Source: Alkalimonas delamerensis (lineage in GTDB: Bacteria > Pseudomonadota > Gammaproteobacteria > Enterobacterales > Alteromonadaceae). From it: a stretch of 64,000 bases of DNA. Location: the NCBI RefSeq assembly GCF_030717955.1, contig NZ_JAUZVY010000004.1, positions 1 to 64,000 on the forward strand. The letters are read 5' to 3'. Both the position numbers and the translations under genes were made by a program. The notes under the pieces are model-generated. The model was given only the letters and a program-made list of their open reading frames with translations. It made no database searches and was not told the origin of the DNA. Of the stretch, positions 1 to 7,880 are shown in pieces; the first letter of the stretch is position 1, and every line of letters starts with the position of its first letter.

Positions 1-45
1 GAGTGACAAAGAGCAGAGCGTCGCCAGACGAACCCTTCGGGCAGC

Positions 46-135
46 GCTTGGCTGGCATTTCTACTGCGTTAAAGCTTGTTTCATGTAGAATAACTACACC
101 TTACAACCTTTGCCTTGTATAAATACCAGCCAAGC
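46..135. repeat. 90-bp element with 15-bp imperfect terminal inverted repeats
   Basis: The left arm at 46-60 (GCTTGGCTGGCATTT) is complementary to 121-135 at 14 of 15 positions. The interior holds a smaller hairpin (GTAG/CTAC around 84-98). No convincing reading frame crosses it. It lies just past the 3' end of bfd. It looks like a small structured intergenic repeat or a terminator-like element; the family is not identified. Confidence 0.4.
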
Positions 136-199
136 AGCTGCAAAAACAAACAACAAAGGTCAACACGCCCTCAAAAGAATAGAGTGCATTAGCACTCGG

Positions 200-406
200 T
201 TAGGCAACCTGATGTGCCAGTTCAATGCCTTGCTGCGCTTGCAGCAGGGTTTCGTTGTGCAGGATCTGACTGGCCTGACAGGTGCACTGACCACAATGAC
301 TGCCAAGGCCGGTGCAAGCACGCAGCTCTCGAATGGAGCGAATGCCCTCGGCTACATGGCGTTTAATGGCTTTGTCGGTCACGGCTTTGCACAAACATAC
401 GTACAT
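200..406 (-). CDS. bfd: Bacterioferritin-associated ferredoxin (Bfd)
   Basis: A 68-residue [2Fe-2S] protein. Cysteines at 4, 6, 38 and 41 (pattern CLC near the N-terminus, CGQC later) match the unusual C-X-C/C-X2-C cluster arrangement of Bfd, and the length is typical. In the family, Bfd docks on bacterioferritin and reduces the ferric core so that iron can be released when the cell is starved. No bacterioferritin gene is next to it here. The ATG at 406 is preceded by AGGTGATCC. A Fur-like box lies 41-55 bp upstream, which fits iron-starvation induction. The cytoplasmic location follows from the lack of any export signal. The ORF on the opposite strand is a shadow of it. Confidence 0.92.
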   Translation of the reverse strand: MYVCLCKAVTDKAIKRHVAEGIRSIRELRACTGLGSHCGQCTCQASQILHNETLLQAQQGIELAHQVA

Positions 407-446
407 AGGATCACCTCATCAGTTGATGGGGTGATCCTAATCTAAT

Positions 447-461
447 TAATAACTATTATCA
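447..461 (-). promoter_or_regulatory. Fur-box-like operator upstream of bfd
   Basis: Read on the minus strand, the site is TGATAAT-A-GTTATTA, which fits the 7-1-7 inverted repeat bound by Fur: the first half is perfect and the second has 5 of 7 matches. It sits where the bfd promoter should be. Iron repression of bfd is well known in gammaproteobacteria. Binding here is inferred. Confidence 0.6.
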
Positions 462-483
462 ATAGTATTTATTGATTAAAAGC

Positions 484-681
484 GGTAACGGCAGCTATGC
501 TGCCTGGTAACTAGTTGCCAAAGGCAACGGTCACTAACTGGCTTTGCCAGCAGTCACTGCAGCGCAGCTGCTTGTCACTAGCCGCAAAGCGGCGGTCACT
601 AGTTGCCAACGGCAACGGTCACTAGCGGGCTTTGCCAGCGGTAACTAGCCGCTATCCGGCGGTAACCGCAGCTCCACTGCC
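484..681. repeat. Tandem array of nine ~22-bp units, each a conserved box plus a mini-hairpin
   Basis: Copies of a box close to GG-T-(A/C)-ACTAG start at 484, 506, 529, 552, 573, 594, 617, 640 and 661, so the period is 21-23 bp. Between boxes lies a short self-complementary stem with a 2-5 nt loop: GGCAGC/GCTGCC, TTGCC/GGCAA, CTGGC/GCCAG, GCAGC/GCTGC, CCGC/GCGG, TTGCC/GGCAA, CGGGC/GCCAG (one mismatch), CCG/CGG and GCAG/CTGC. The stem sequences differ but pairing is kept. The array fills the space between the natB stop codon and the bfd promoter region. Its function is unknown; see findings. Confidence 0.8.
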
Positions 682-1883
682 TAGCGAAACAACACCTTCT
701 CCTGCTGGAACCAGTGCACACAAAATGCCACCAGGGCACCGGCAATCACCACCGTCGAAGCAAAGATCATCATCAGCATGCCGTAATCGACGGTGCCTTT
801 GATCAGTTCCTTGATGGCCAGCGCCACGTTGGTCAAAGGGATCATCGCTGTGGTGGTGGTTAAATTCACCCCGGGCAAAATCGCGGCGACCAGCGGCATC
901 AGTACCACAAAGGACAATGGGCTCATGTAGTTTTGCGCTTCTTTGAAGGTTTTGGCGTAGATGGAAATCGCCAGCAACAAGGAGGCAAAAATAGCCGAAA
1001 TCGGCAGCAGCATCAGGAAAATCAACAACAGATCGGTTACCGAGATGCTGGCCATCACATTGGTAATGACATCAAAGCCGGTGAAGGAGCTGACAACCGC
1101 TGTCCAGATGCCAAAACTCACCACTGTTATTAAGGTGGTAGCAAGGCCTGTGGTTAGCACGGTGAAAAATTTTCCCAACACAATGGCGGTGCGGGTGACC
1201 GGGCAAATCAGCAAAGTTTCTAAGGTGCCCCGCTCTTTCTCACCGGCTCCCATGTCGATTGCCGGATAAGACGCGCCCATCAGGCAAATGGGGATCAGGA
1301 TGTACGCAATAAAAGCGCCAATTTTTTCACCAATGTTTTCCCGGGTGTCGGCGGTGTCGACCCGGCGCAGCTCTACCGGTGTTAAAATGGCCTGCAGCCG
1401 ATCCGGGTCCACCCCCAGCTGGCTTAAACTGGTCATCTGCAAGTCTTCGGTGTAGCGGCGCATCAACTCGCTAAAGTACTGGTACATAAAATCCAGCTGC
1501 GAAGACTGGTTGTAAATCAGTTGCCATTCGCTTTGCTCTACCGCGGCCTGGCGGGCTTGAAAATCCTCCGGGATCACCAGAGCCACATCAAAGTCACCGG
1601 CACGAATGGCGGCGATCAGTTGCTCCGGTTCGGTGAGCCCGGAGTCCACCTTCCGAAAGTTTTTATGATAAAACAAGGCTTCAGCAAATTGCGGTGCCTG
1701 CTCCGCATTGACAATCACATAGCGGTGTTCTTGCTGCATGGCTTTGCTGGTGGTGCTGGTGAGCACCAGAGCCATTACTCCGAAGAGCACCGGGAAAATC
1801 AGAATGGGCAATAAAATCACGAAGATCAGCGTTTTTTTGTCCCGCATCAATTCCATCAGTTCTTTCACGTACACTTGCCACAT
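681..1883 (-). CDS. natB: ABC-2 type transporter permease, NatB family
   Basis: A 400-residue permease. One transmembrane helix lies near residues 18-42. A long extracytoplasmic domain follows to about residue 180, then about five helices in the C-terminal half, which is the layout of NatB/ABC-2 permeases. The start overlaps the stop of the ATPase gene (TGATG), so the two form one translation-coupled operon. NatAB systems are annotated as Na+ exporters after the Bacillus protein, but many members export other substrates, so the substrate is not assigned. The last codons run directly into the mini-hairpin array downstream. Confidence 0.85.
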   Translation of the reverse strand: MWQVYVKELMELMRDKKTLIFVILLPILIFPVLFGVMALVLTSTTSKAMQQEHRYVIVNAEQAPQFAEALFYHKNFRKVDSGLTEPEQLIAAIRAGDFDVALVIPEDFQARQAAVEQSEWQLIYNQSSQLDFMYQYFSELMRRYTEDLQMTSLSQLGVDPDRLQAILTPVELRRVDTADTRENIGEKIGAFIAYILIPICLMGASYPAIDMGAGEKERGTLETLLICPVTRTAIVLGKFFTVLTTGLATTLITVVSFGIWTAVVSSFTGFDVITNVMASISVTDLLLIFLMLLPISAIFASLLLAISIYAKTFKEAQNYMSPLSFVVLMPLVAAILPGVNLTTTTAMIPLTNVALAIKELIKGTVDYGMLMMIFASTVVIAGALVAFCVHWFQQEKVLFR

Positions 1884-2689
1884 CAGGCTGCTCCTTGTGC
1901 CACAGCCGTTTCTGGCTGGTTAATGACGGATAAAAAAGCTTCACGCAGATCGCCACTGGCAGAGCGCTGTCGAAACCCCTCAATACTACCGGAAAAAGTG
2001 CTGATGCCTTGATCGATTACCACCACCCGGTCGCACAAGGACGCCACTTCGTCCAGATGATGGGTGGAGAAAATCACCGGTGTGTTCAGCACTTTCAGCG
2101 ACTTGATAAAATCCAGCACCGTTTGCACCGTCATGATGTCCAGGCCGGTGGTTGGTTCATCCAGAATCACCACCTTGGGGCTGTGCACCACGGCTCGGGC
2201 AATGGCGGTTTTTTGTTTCATGCCGGTCGACATGTTGTCGGCCCGACGGTTGGCAAAGTCGTGCATGTTCAGCAAGGTGAACAGCTCATCGATGCGGCTG
2301 CGTAGCGCCTTTTCTTTCATGCCGTACAAACGGCCGAAATAAGCGATGTTTTCAAAAGCGGTGAGTTTGCCGTACAGGCCGGTATCGGCCGACAAGAAGC
2401 CAATTTGCTGACGGGCTTTCAGTGGCTGTTTCAGCACATCCACGCCATTGATCAGCACACTGCCGCTGTCGGGTTTTAATGCGGTGGAAAGCATCCGCAA
2501 GGTGGTGGTTTTACCGGCACCATTCGGGCCCAGTAAGCCCAATACCTCGCCCTGGTCGCAATGAAAGCTGACATCGCGTACCGAATGAAAGGCCGTTTTG
2601 CTGTAGCGTACATCCTGTTTTTCGCTTTCAGACAGCTTGGAGCCCTTGCCAATGGCAAAAGCTTTGGCCAGGTTCTTAATTTCTATCAT
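1883..2689 (-). CDS. natA: ABC transporter ATP-binding protein, NatA family
   Basis: A 268-residue ATPase that would energise the neighbouring permease. Visible motifs are Walker A GPNGAGKTT (54-62), the ABC signature STGMKQK (154-160), Walker B with the catalytic glutamate VVILDEP (173-179), and an H-loop in the STHH stretch near residue 210. An insertion rich in charged residues at 16-28 sits before the usual first strand, as in NatA-like proteins. It is the first gene of the pair and ends with TGATG overlapping natB. The start at 2689 is the first ATG and gives full family length. The assignment to an exporter is secure; the substrate is not. Confidence 0.87.
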   Translation of the reverse strand: MIEIKNLAKAFAIGKGSKLSESEKQDVRYSKTAFHSVRDVSFHCDQGEVLGLLGPNGAGKTTTLRMLSTALKPDSGSVLINGVDVLKQPLKARQQIGFLSADTGLYGKLTAFENIAYFGRLYGMKEKALRSRIDELFTLLNMHDFANRRADNMSTGMKQKTAIARAVVHSPKVVILDEPTTGLDIMTVQTVLDFIKSLKVLNTPVIFSTHHLDEVASLCDRVVVIDQGISTFSGSIEGFRQRSASGDLREAFLSVINQPETAVAQGAA

Positions 2690-3087
2690 CCACGAGTCCT
2701 TCTGGGTCTGAGTGGCTGAACAAAGATGACTAGCGTCATTTCTGCTGGCACCATGCTTGGTCTAGTCATGTAAACAAGGCTGTATTATTAAAGAGGACGG
2801 CATGAATAGCAATTTGCTTTGGCTATTTTCCGACAGCAAAAATGTAAGCAGATTTTAGAAGTTGCGACTTGTGAGAAGTTAGAAGGCACCAATGCTGTCA
2901 TGGTGCCCTTTGGATTAAAGGTATTTGCAACGGGTGAAACACAGAGGGCGAATGATCCGCCAAATGTGCGTATGTCGGAATGCAAATTAAATTGCAGCGC
3001 CTCCTTGCCAAGGTTAAATCTTAATTGGATGTTGAGAGCCTGCTATCAAGTCGTTGTATACTTATCTGCTTACCATACCATTTGAGA
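2690..3087. other. AT-richer intergenic stretch with no gene I can support
   Basis: This 398-bp stretch separates natA from the next minus-strand gene. It holds the natA promoter region near 2700-2780. Two overlapping short frames, 2788-2985 (minus, 65 codons) and 2819-3085 (plus, 88 codons), lie in it. Neither has a good ribosome binding site or a recognised domain, and both are Cys-rich in a way not typical of cytoplasmic proteins. I leave both uncalled. Confidence 0.5.
2726..2769 (-). promoter_or_regulatory. Possible operator upstream of natA
   Basis: ATGACTAG at 2726-2733 is repeated in inverted orientation as CTAGTCAT at 2762-2769. The left copy also forms a small palindrome, ATGAC-TAGC-GTCAT. 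It lies 37-80 bp before the natA start, where a regulator could bind. No regulator is identified. Confidence 0.35.
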
Positions 3088-3738
3088 TCATTCCAGACGG
3101 ATCGGGTTATCTTGGTATCGCCCTGACCAATGCGTGTTGGGTAATGCAACACACCATTGCCAAAACTTATCACTCACCGCTTCAAATTGCTCCGACGTTA
3201 ATGTTTGCTGATGCGTCTCCAATAAGCCAAAGAAATACAACACTACATCTTTATCCAGATACCGACCTTTCTGTGCTTTGTAGCTAGCGACACGATCATT
3301 GTAATTACGCATTAAAGTTGAGTTTTCGAAGTTATACCCAGCGGCAATGAGCCTCGCTTCCCTCGTGTTTTCATGACATTTTCTGATTTGCATCACGACA
3401 TTTTCGTTGCTCGATACCTTCTCTAGCTTTGCATGTGCCGTATACATTGCTTGCCAACCAGTCTCTCCCCCCAGTAGCTCTGCTGGAAAGAAGTTCGGAT
3501 GCGACCAGTGGATCGCATGTTCAGCGACCAGCTCAGCTGCGCTGGTATTCCTGGAACCTGCTTTAACATTGCCGGTTCTATTATCAGTCTCTGACACCTC
3601 ATGCGCTGCTACCGAAGCACCATTCTGTTCTTGAGGCTTGTGTGCAACATTGCTATCACCACACGCACTAAGCGCTATACAACTTACACACAGCATAAGC
3701 AAGGTACCTAGACGAAGTGTTTTTAAAGTAAAAGTCAT
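3088..3738 (-). CDS. Putative lipoprotein of unknown function
   Basis: A 216-residue exported protein. The N-terminus has a positively charged stretch, a hydrophobic core and a lipobox LSAC (cleavage before Cys at about residue 26), then a polar linker to about residue 65. The mature part carries the pattern HWS-x-P, then WxxMY, a Cys in an IRKC segment, and FWxxC near the C-terminus. The downstream neighbour at 3825-4388 shows the same spaced pattern, so the two look like old tandem duplicates. No known domain is recognised. The gene is more AT-rich than the surrounding housekeeping genes. Membrane anchoring is inferred from the lipobox; the function is unknown. Confidence 0.65.
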   Translation of the reverse strand: MTFTLKTLRLGTLLMLCVSCIALSACGDSNVAHKPQEQNGASVAAHEVSETDNRTGNVKAGSRNTSAAELVAEHAIHWSHPNFFPAELLGGETGWQAMYTAHAKLEKVSSNENVVMQIRKCHENTREARLIAAGYNFENSTLMRNYNDRVASYKAQKGRYLDKDVVLYFFGLLETHQQTLTSEQFEAVSDKFWQWCVALPNTHWSGRYQDNPIRLE

Positions 3739-3824
3739 GCGGTTCTCAATCTATGTTATAAAATTTAATAATTTGCTGTAGCAGAGAAACTCTGCACATG
3801 CCGTATTTTGGTTGCGCAGGTCAT

Positions 3825-4388
3825 TTATTTTTTATTCAAAGGCTCCCCTTCACGCAGAAACTCTCGCCAGTTCGCATCGCCATCAGCTCGCCGCTGTGCG
3901 GCTTGGGTAAACAGCCAAACATCCAGCGAAATTAAACAATGTGACCAGAACTCATTTCTAACGTGACGTAACGCCGGGTCATTGTCGTTTTCAGGGTCAA
4001 GAGAACCGTTGTAGGTCTGATAAATTTTCTCTGCAAAGTTGTATACCAGCCAATCGCTAACCACAACTGAATCAATTGGACTTCCTTCTTTCATATGCTC
4101 ATCAGGTTCATGACCACCATCTTTAAACAAGCCAATCTGCTCCGGCAAATCATAAATTGTCATCGAAAGACAGGTCATCATTTTTTCGTACATATGCTCA
4201 TACCCATTCAATCTTGACTGATACAACTCTTTACGCGGAACAGGTTTTGACCAGTGGAAGTTCTGGTAATAACTCATATCTTCCGGTTGCAGTGGCTGGA
4301 ATCGCCCGGTTACCGTTTGACTTGCGTTTAATGACAACGATAAGACGGTTAGTATCGATAGCGCTAAGAAGACAAGGGTTTTAAGCAT
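3825..4388 (-). CDS. Putative periplasmic protein of unknown function
   Basis: A 187-residue protein with an N-terminal signal peptide (hydrophobic residues 4-19, likely cleavage after LNA near residue 22). The mature part contains FHWSKP, YEHMY, a Cys in MMTCL and NEFWSHC. These align in order with HWSHP, WQAMY, IRKC and DKFWQWC of the lipoprotein encoded 86 bp downstream on the same strand. I infer distant paralogy and perhaps a shared partner or substrate. It has no catalytic motif that I recognise. An AGATGT stretch just before the start could serve weakly as a ribosome binding site. Confidence 0.62.
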   Translation of the reverse strand: MLKTLVFLALSILTVLSLSLNASQTVTGRFQPLQPEDMSYYQNFHWSKPVPRKELYQSRLNGYEHMYEKMMTCLSMTIYDLPEQIGLFKDGGHEPDEHMKEGSPIDSVVVSDWLVYNFAEKIYQTYNGSLDPENDNDPALRHVRNEFWSHCLISLDVWLFTQAAQRRADGDANWREFLREGEPLNKK

Positions 4389-4709
4389 TTACATCTCCAA
4401 TTGCACAACCAGGTTCGCTCACCTGGTGGCAAACTACTGTTACTATTGTTGTTAGTGCGGTTTATTGTTGCTGCGATTGTAACCAAAACATTCTTTCCAT
4501 GCTAGCCTTACATCAACACAACTCACCAGTTCACTTAACCATTAAACACATACACGTTTTTTTTGATTAACACTAAAGATAGAAGCCAAGTGGATGTTCA
4601 CCCGCTCATTTCAAGCTATACAGGTGCACTACAGACACAGGGAACTGGCATTGACTATGTCGAAGTTCGTTTAGCAACAGGCACTACAGATGACAACCGG
4701 CGGGACGAG
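4389..4709. other. Intergenic stretch, promoter of the 3825-4388 gene only
   Basis: An AT-rich region between the start of the exported-protein gene and the 3' end of the DUF3025 gene. A short plus-strand frame from 4563 overlaps the next gene and has no support. I see no RNA gene or strong repeat. Confidence 0.45.
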
Positions 4710-5531
4710 CTAACGGTTTCTTTTTGGTCGAAAGTAATCCAGGTTTTGGTAAAACGACAGCTGTTGATTGTCGGCATACCAGCCTGGAACACCCAATAGG
4801 GGCAAGGGGGTTAGCTGTGTTTTTTGCAGTAAGCACTCGGGCTGCTTGCCGATGCACTGCGAAAGCTCTGCATCCAAATGGGCGTATTGGCTGATGAGTG
4901 GCGAGCCACAAAAATCGTCTGGCACCTCGATAAACCAGCATTTGGCGGTTAAACCAATAAAAGGCTGGGTTGCCATTTCGTAGATGGCATGGCCAAACAC
5001 CACAGGCCGGACTTGCTGCCACCACAGCGCTCGCCGCTGCCAGAAAACGTCGGTCCACTGATGCTGTTGCAATTGCTGCACCAGGCTGCGCTGAGCTGGG
5101 GTGTAGGCAATCAGCACGCCGCATTCATCCAGCAGGGTGATTTTATTGCGCAGTGGTGTGCGTGGGCTATGCCCTGCCCGCTCTATTTCCTGAATATGCA
5201 GCTGGTTCAGCAGTGCTTTGGTGCGGGGAAACAAGCACCAAATCAGACCACCAAAGAAATCGTGCCAGTTTTCAGCCCGGGTTGGGATTTGCTGGCTTGC
5301 ATAAATATAGTCTTCGTAATAACGCCCATCGCGCTCCAGCAAGGCATTGGCGACAAATTCATAGCTGGTATCGGTGCGCTGTTGATTCAACCAGTCAGGG
5401 GTGGGCCAGTCGCGGCACCGGGACGGCTGAAACAGCTGCTGCAGATCGGCAAAGATGGGATTGCTTTGAAACAATTCGGCTTGCCAATTCGTCGGTGGCT
5501 GAAAACGAGGTTTTATTCGGTTGGACTGCAT
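4710..5531 (-). CDS. DUF3025 domain-containing protein
   Basis: About 273 residues from the ATG at 5531, which has AGTGAG just upstream. An earlier ATG at 5570 would add 13 residues but lacks a ribosome binding site. The protein is rich in Trp, Gln and Phe. It carries the stretches WHDFFGGLIWCLFPRTK, LLDECG and VFGHAIYEM, which I recognise as typical of the DUF3025 family found in proteobacteria. The function of that family is unknown. No signal peptide is visible, so it is probably cytoplasmic. It is transcribed divergently from asnB. Confidence 0.7.
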   Translation of the reverse strand: MQSNRIKPRFQPPTNWQAELFQSNPIFADLQQLFQPSRCRDWPTPDWLNQQRTDTSYEFVANALLERDGRYYEDYIYASQQIPTRAENWHDFFGGLIWCLFPRTKALLNQLHIQEIERAGHSPRTPLRNKITLLDECGVLIAYTPAQRSLVQQLQQHQWTDVFWQRRALWWQQVRPVVFGHAIYEMATQPFIGLTAKCWFIEVPDDFCGSPLISQYAHLDAELSQCIGKQPECLLQKTQLTPLPLLGVPGWYADNQQLSFYQNLDYFRPKRNR

Positions 5532-5683
5532 AAGCTCACTTGGTTGTCGCTGGCACTGAAAGTTTACCATGAAACAAAGCTACAAAAAGCACTTGCTTTT
5601 TCTACTGGGCATGGCACATTCAGGGGGTACGGATAGCCGTACATACTGCCAAACGAAATTCAATTAATTCTACAGAGGTGAAC

Positions 5684-7348
5684 ATGTGTTCGATATTTGG
5701 GGTGCTTGACATCAAGACTGATGTGAAAGCATTGCGCCAGCAGGCGCTGCAGTTATCTAAGTTGTTACGTCATCGTGGTCCGGACTGGTCTGGGATCTGG
5801 AATGACAATAATGCCATCCTGGCGCACGAGCGTCTGGCGATTGTAGATACTGAAAATGGTGCCCAACCTCTGATTAATGATCAACGAAATCACATTCTGG
5901 CAGTGAATGGTGAGATCTACAATCACAAGCAGCTGGAGAAGAACCTGGTATCGCCCTACGGTTTTAAAACCAAATCCGACTGCGAAGTGATTTTGCCGCT
6001 TTACCTGGAGCATGGCGTCAATTTTGTCGATATGCTGCACGGCATGTTTGCTTTTGTGCTGTACGACGCCGAGCAAGAGCGTTACCTGATTGCCCGCGAT
6101 CACATTGGCATTATTCCGCTCTATTACGGCTACGATGAGCATGGTCAGCTGTTTGTTGCTTCCGAGCTAAAGGCTTTGGTGCCGGTGTGCAAACAAATCA
6201 AAGAGTTCCCGCCGGGACACATCTTTGACAGCAAGGTTGGCAAGCTGGAGCCATACTACCAGCGTGACTGGCAAAGCTACGATGCGGTCAAAGACAACCA
6301 GGCCGATGTGAAAGCCTTGCGTGACGCGCTGGAGCAAAGCGTGAAAAGCCATCTGATGTCGGATGTGCCTTACGGTGTGTTGTTATCCGGCGGTCTGGAT
6401 TCTTCATTAATTTCCGCCATTGCCCAGCAATTTGCCAAGCGTCGGGTCGAAGACGACGACCAGACCGAAGCCTGGTGGCCCCGCCTGCACTCTTTTGCGG
6501 TGGGCTTGCCTGGCTCGCCGGATCTGGTGGCAGCACAAAAAGTGGCCGATGCCATTGGCACTGTGCACCACAATGTGCATTTTACGGTGCAAGAAGGCAT
6601 GGATGCGATCCGTGATGTGATCTACTTCCTGGAAACTTACGATGTCACCACCATTCGGGCTTCGACCCCAATGTACTTGATGGCACGCAAAATCAAAGCC
6701 ATGGGCATTAAGATGGTACTCTCGGGCGAAGGCTCGGATGAGATCTTTGGCGGCTACCTGTACTTCCATAAAGCGCCGAATGCCAAAGAGTTCCATGAAG
6801 AAACGCTGCGCAAAATCAGCCGGCTGCACATGTTTGACTGCAACCGTGCCAACAAGGCGATGTCGGCCTGGGGTATTGAGGCCCGGGTACCATTTTTGGA
6901 CAAAACCTTTATGGATGTGGCAATGCGGCTAAACCCGGAAGCCAAGATGTGCGGCAACGGCAAGATGGAAAAACACATTCTGCGCCAGGCTTTCGATGGC
7001 TTGCTGCCGGATGAGATCCTGTGGCGGCAAAAAGAGCAGTTCTCGGATGGTGTTGGCTACAGCTGGATCGACAGCTTAAAAGCCCATGCTGAGCATGAAA
7101 TCAGTGATCAGCAAATGGCCACCGCCAGCTTCCGTTTCCCGGTCAATACACCGGATACCAAAGAAGGCTATTACTACCGGGTGATCTTTGAAGAGCATTT
7201 CCCGCATGCCGGTGCTATTTCCTGCGTGCCAGGGGGCAAATCAGTGGCTTGCTCGACACCAGAAGCGTTGGCCTGGGATGCCAAGATGGCGGAAATGACC
7301 GATCCATCTGGCCGTGCAGTTCGTGATGTGCATACCGAAGCTTACTAA
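5684..7348 (+). CDS. asnB: Asparagine synthase B (glutamine-hydrolysing)
   Basis: Converts aspartate, glutamine and ATP to asparagine. The start is fixed by function: ATG at 5684 gives Met-Cys-Ser-Ile-Phe-Gly, with Cys2 as the N-terminal nucleophile of the glutaminase domain. A GTG six bases earlier would bury that Cys. AGAGGTG at 5674-5680 is the ribosome binding site. Residues 2 to about 190 are the class II amidotransferase domain. The synthetase domain follows, with the pyrophosphate-binding loop SGGLDSS near residue 233 and the SGEGSDE motif further on. The length of 554 matches the E. coli enzyme. It is monocistronic, ending just before a strong palindrome. Confidence 0.95.
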   Translation: MCSIFGVLDIKTDVKALRQQALQLSKLLRHRGPDWSGIWNDNNAILAHERLAIVDTENGAQPLINDQRNHILAVNGEIYNHKQLEKNLVSPYGFKTKSDCEVILPLYLEHGVNFVDMLHGMFAFVLYDAEQERYLIARDHIGIIPLYYGYDEHGQLFVASELKALVPVCKQIKEFPPGHIFDSKVGKLEPYYQRDWQSYDAVKDNQADVKALRDALEQSVKSHLMSDVPYGVLLSGGLDSSLISAIAQQFAKRRVEDDDQTEAWWPRLHSFAVGLPGSPDLVAAQKVADAIGTVHHNVHFTVQEGMDAIRDVIYFLETYDVTTIRASTPMYLMARKIKAMGIKMVLSGEGSDEIFGGYLYFHKAPNAKEFHEETLRKISRLHMFDCNRANKAMSAWGIEARVPFLDKTFMDVAMRLNPEAKMCGNGKMEKHILRQAFDGLLPDEILWRQKEQFSDGVGYSWIDSLKAHAEHEISDQQMATASFRFPVNTPDTKEGYYYRVIFEEHFPHAGAISCVPGGKSVACSTPEALAWDAKMAEMTDPSGRAVRDVHTEAY

Positions 7349-7360
7349 ACACGGTTTGAA

Positions 7361-7397
7361 ATAGAACAAGGGCGCTGAATCAGCGCCCTTGTTCTAT
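7361..7397. terminator. Perfect 18-bp palindrome after asnB
   Basis: ATAGAACAAGGGCGCTGA is followed after a single base by its exact reverse complement. It lies 12 bp past the asnB stop and before the convergent toxin-antitoxin operon. The T-tract is poor on both strands, so it may act as a transcript-end hairpin rather than a classical terminator. Confidence 0.65.
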
Positions 7398-7429
7398 GGT
7401 ATAAATGGCTGGTGTTCTGACTTGGGTGA

Positions 7430-7870
7430 CTAGATTGCAATTGCCCAATGATCTTCAACCTCCTCCAGACGAATCTCTTTTGCAGCTACTTCAGCCTCAG
7501 TATCCGCAAGTAGATCAAGAAAATAACTGACTGGACTATTTTTCTGCAAGCTTTCCATATACAAAGATCTTAAAGCAGCATCTGTGGTACGGGGAATTTT
7601 TGTCTGGCCTTTCTCATAACGAGCAATAGTCTGCTCATCCACGCCAAAACGTGTTGCAAGCATTTTCTGAGAGACATTCAGCTCAATACGTAGAAACTTA
7701 AACTCTTCATGTGTGAGTGGTTTTCGACTCTCGACAACAGCCTGAGCTATTGTGCTGTGAAGACCGTTCATATCATCAATGCTGGTAAACTCTTCACCAT
7801 CGATTATTTCAACGGTAAAACCATTCTTAAGATACACATTGGATAAACCGCTTTCCGCGTAGTGGTACAT
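7430..7870 (-). CDS. HTH antitoxin, MqsA-like C-terminal domain without zinc finger
   Basis: A 146-residue DNA-binding protein. The N-terminal part starts MYHYAESGLSNVYLKNGF, a module typical of antitoxins paired with DUF4258 proteins; it lacks the Cys pairs of true MqsA. Residues 53-110 form an XRE/Cro-type helix-turn-helix (LTHEEFKFLR, then LATRFGVDEQTIARYEKG). It is the second gene of a two-gene operon, 10 bp after the DUF4258 gene. In this family the antitoxin binds the toxin and represses the operon. The toxin-first order is the same as in mqsRA and higBA. Confidence 0.78.
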   Translation of the reverse strand: MYHYAESGLSNVYLKNGFTVEIIDGEEFTSIDDMNGLHSTIAQAVVESRKPLTHEEFKFLRIELNVSQKMLATRFGVDEQTIARYEKGQTKIPRTTDAALRSLYMESLQKNSPVSYFLDLLADTEAEVAAKEIRLEEVEDHWAIAI

Positions 7871-7880
7871 ACCAACCTCT

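Noticed and set aside
484..681. CRISPR-like periodic repeats
   Set aside because: The repeated box is only about 9 bp and the intervening sequences are themselves palindromes of 11-15 bp; no cas genes are present.
2819..3085. 88-codon plus-strand ORF and overlapping 65-codon minus-strand ORF
   Set aside because: No ribosome binding site, no recognised domain, and the two overlap on opposite strands in AT-rich DNA; left as intergenic.
4563..4799. Short plus-strand ORF overlapping the DUF3025 gene
   Set aside because: It overlaps a better gene on the other strand and has no start signal or domain.
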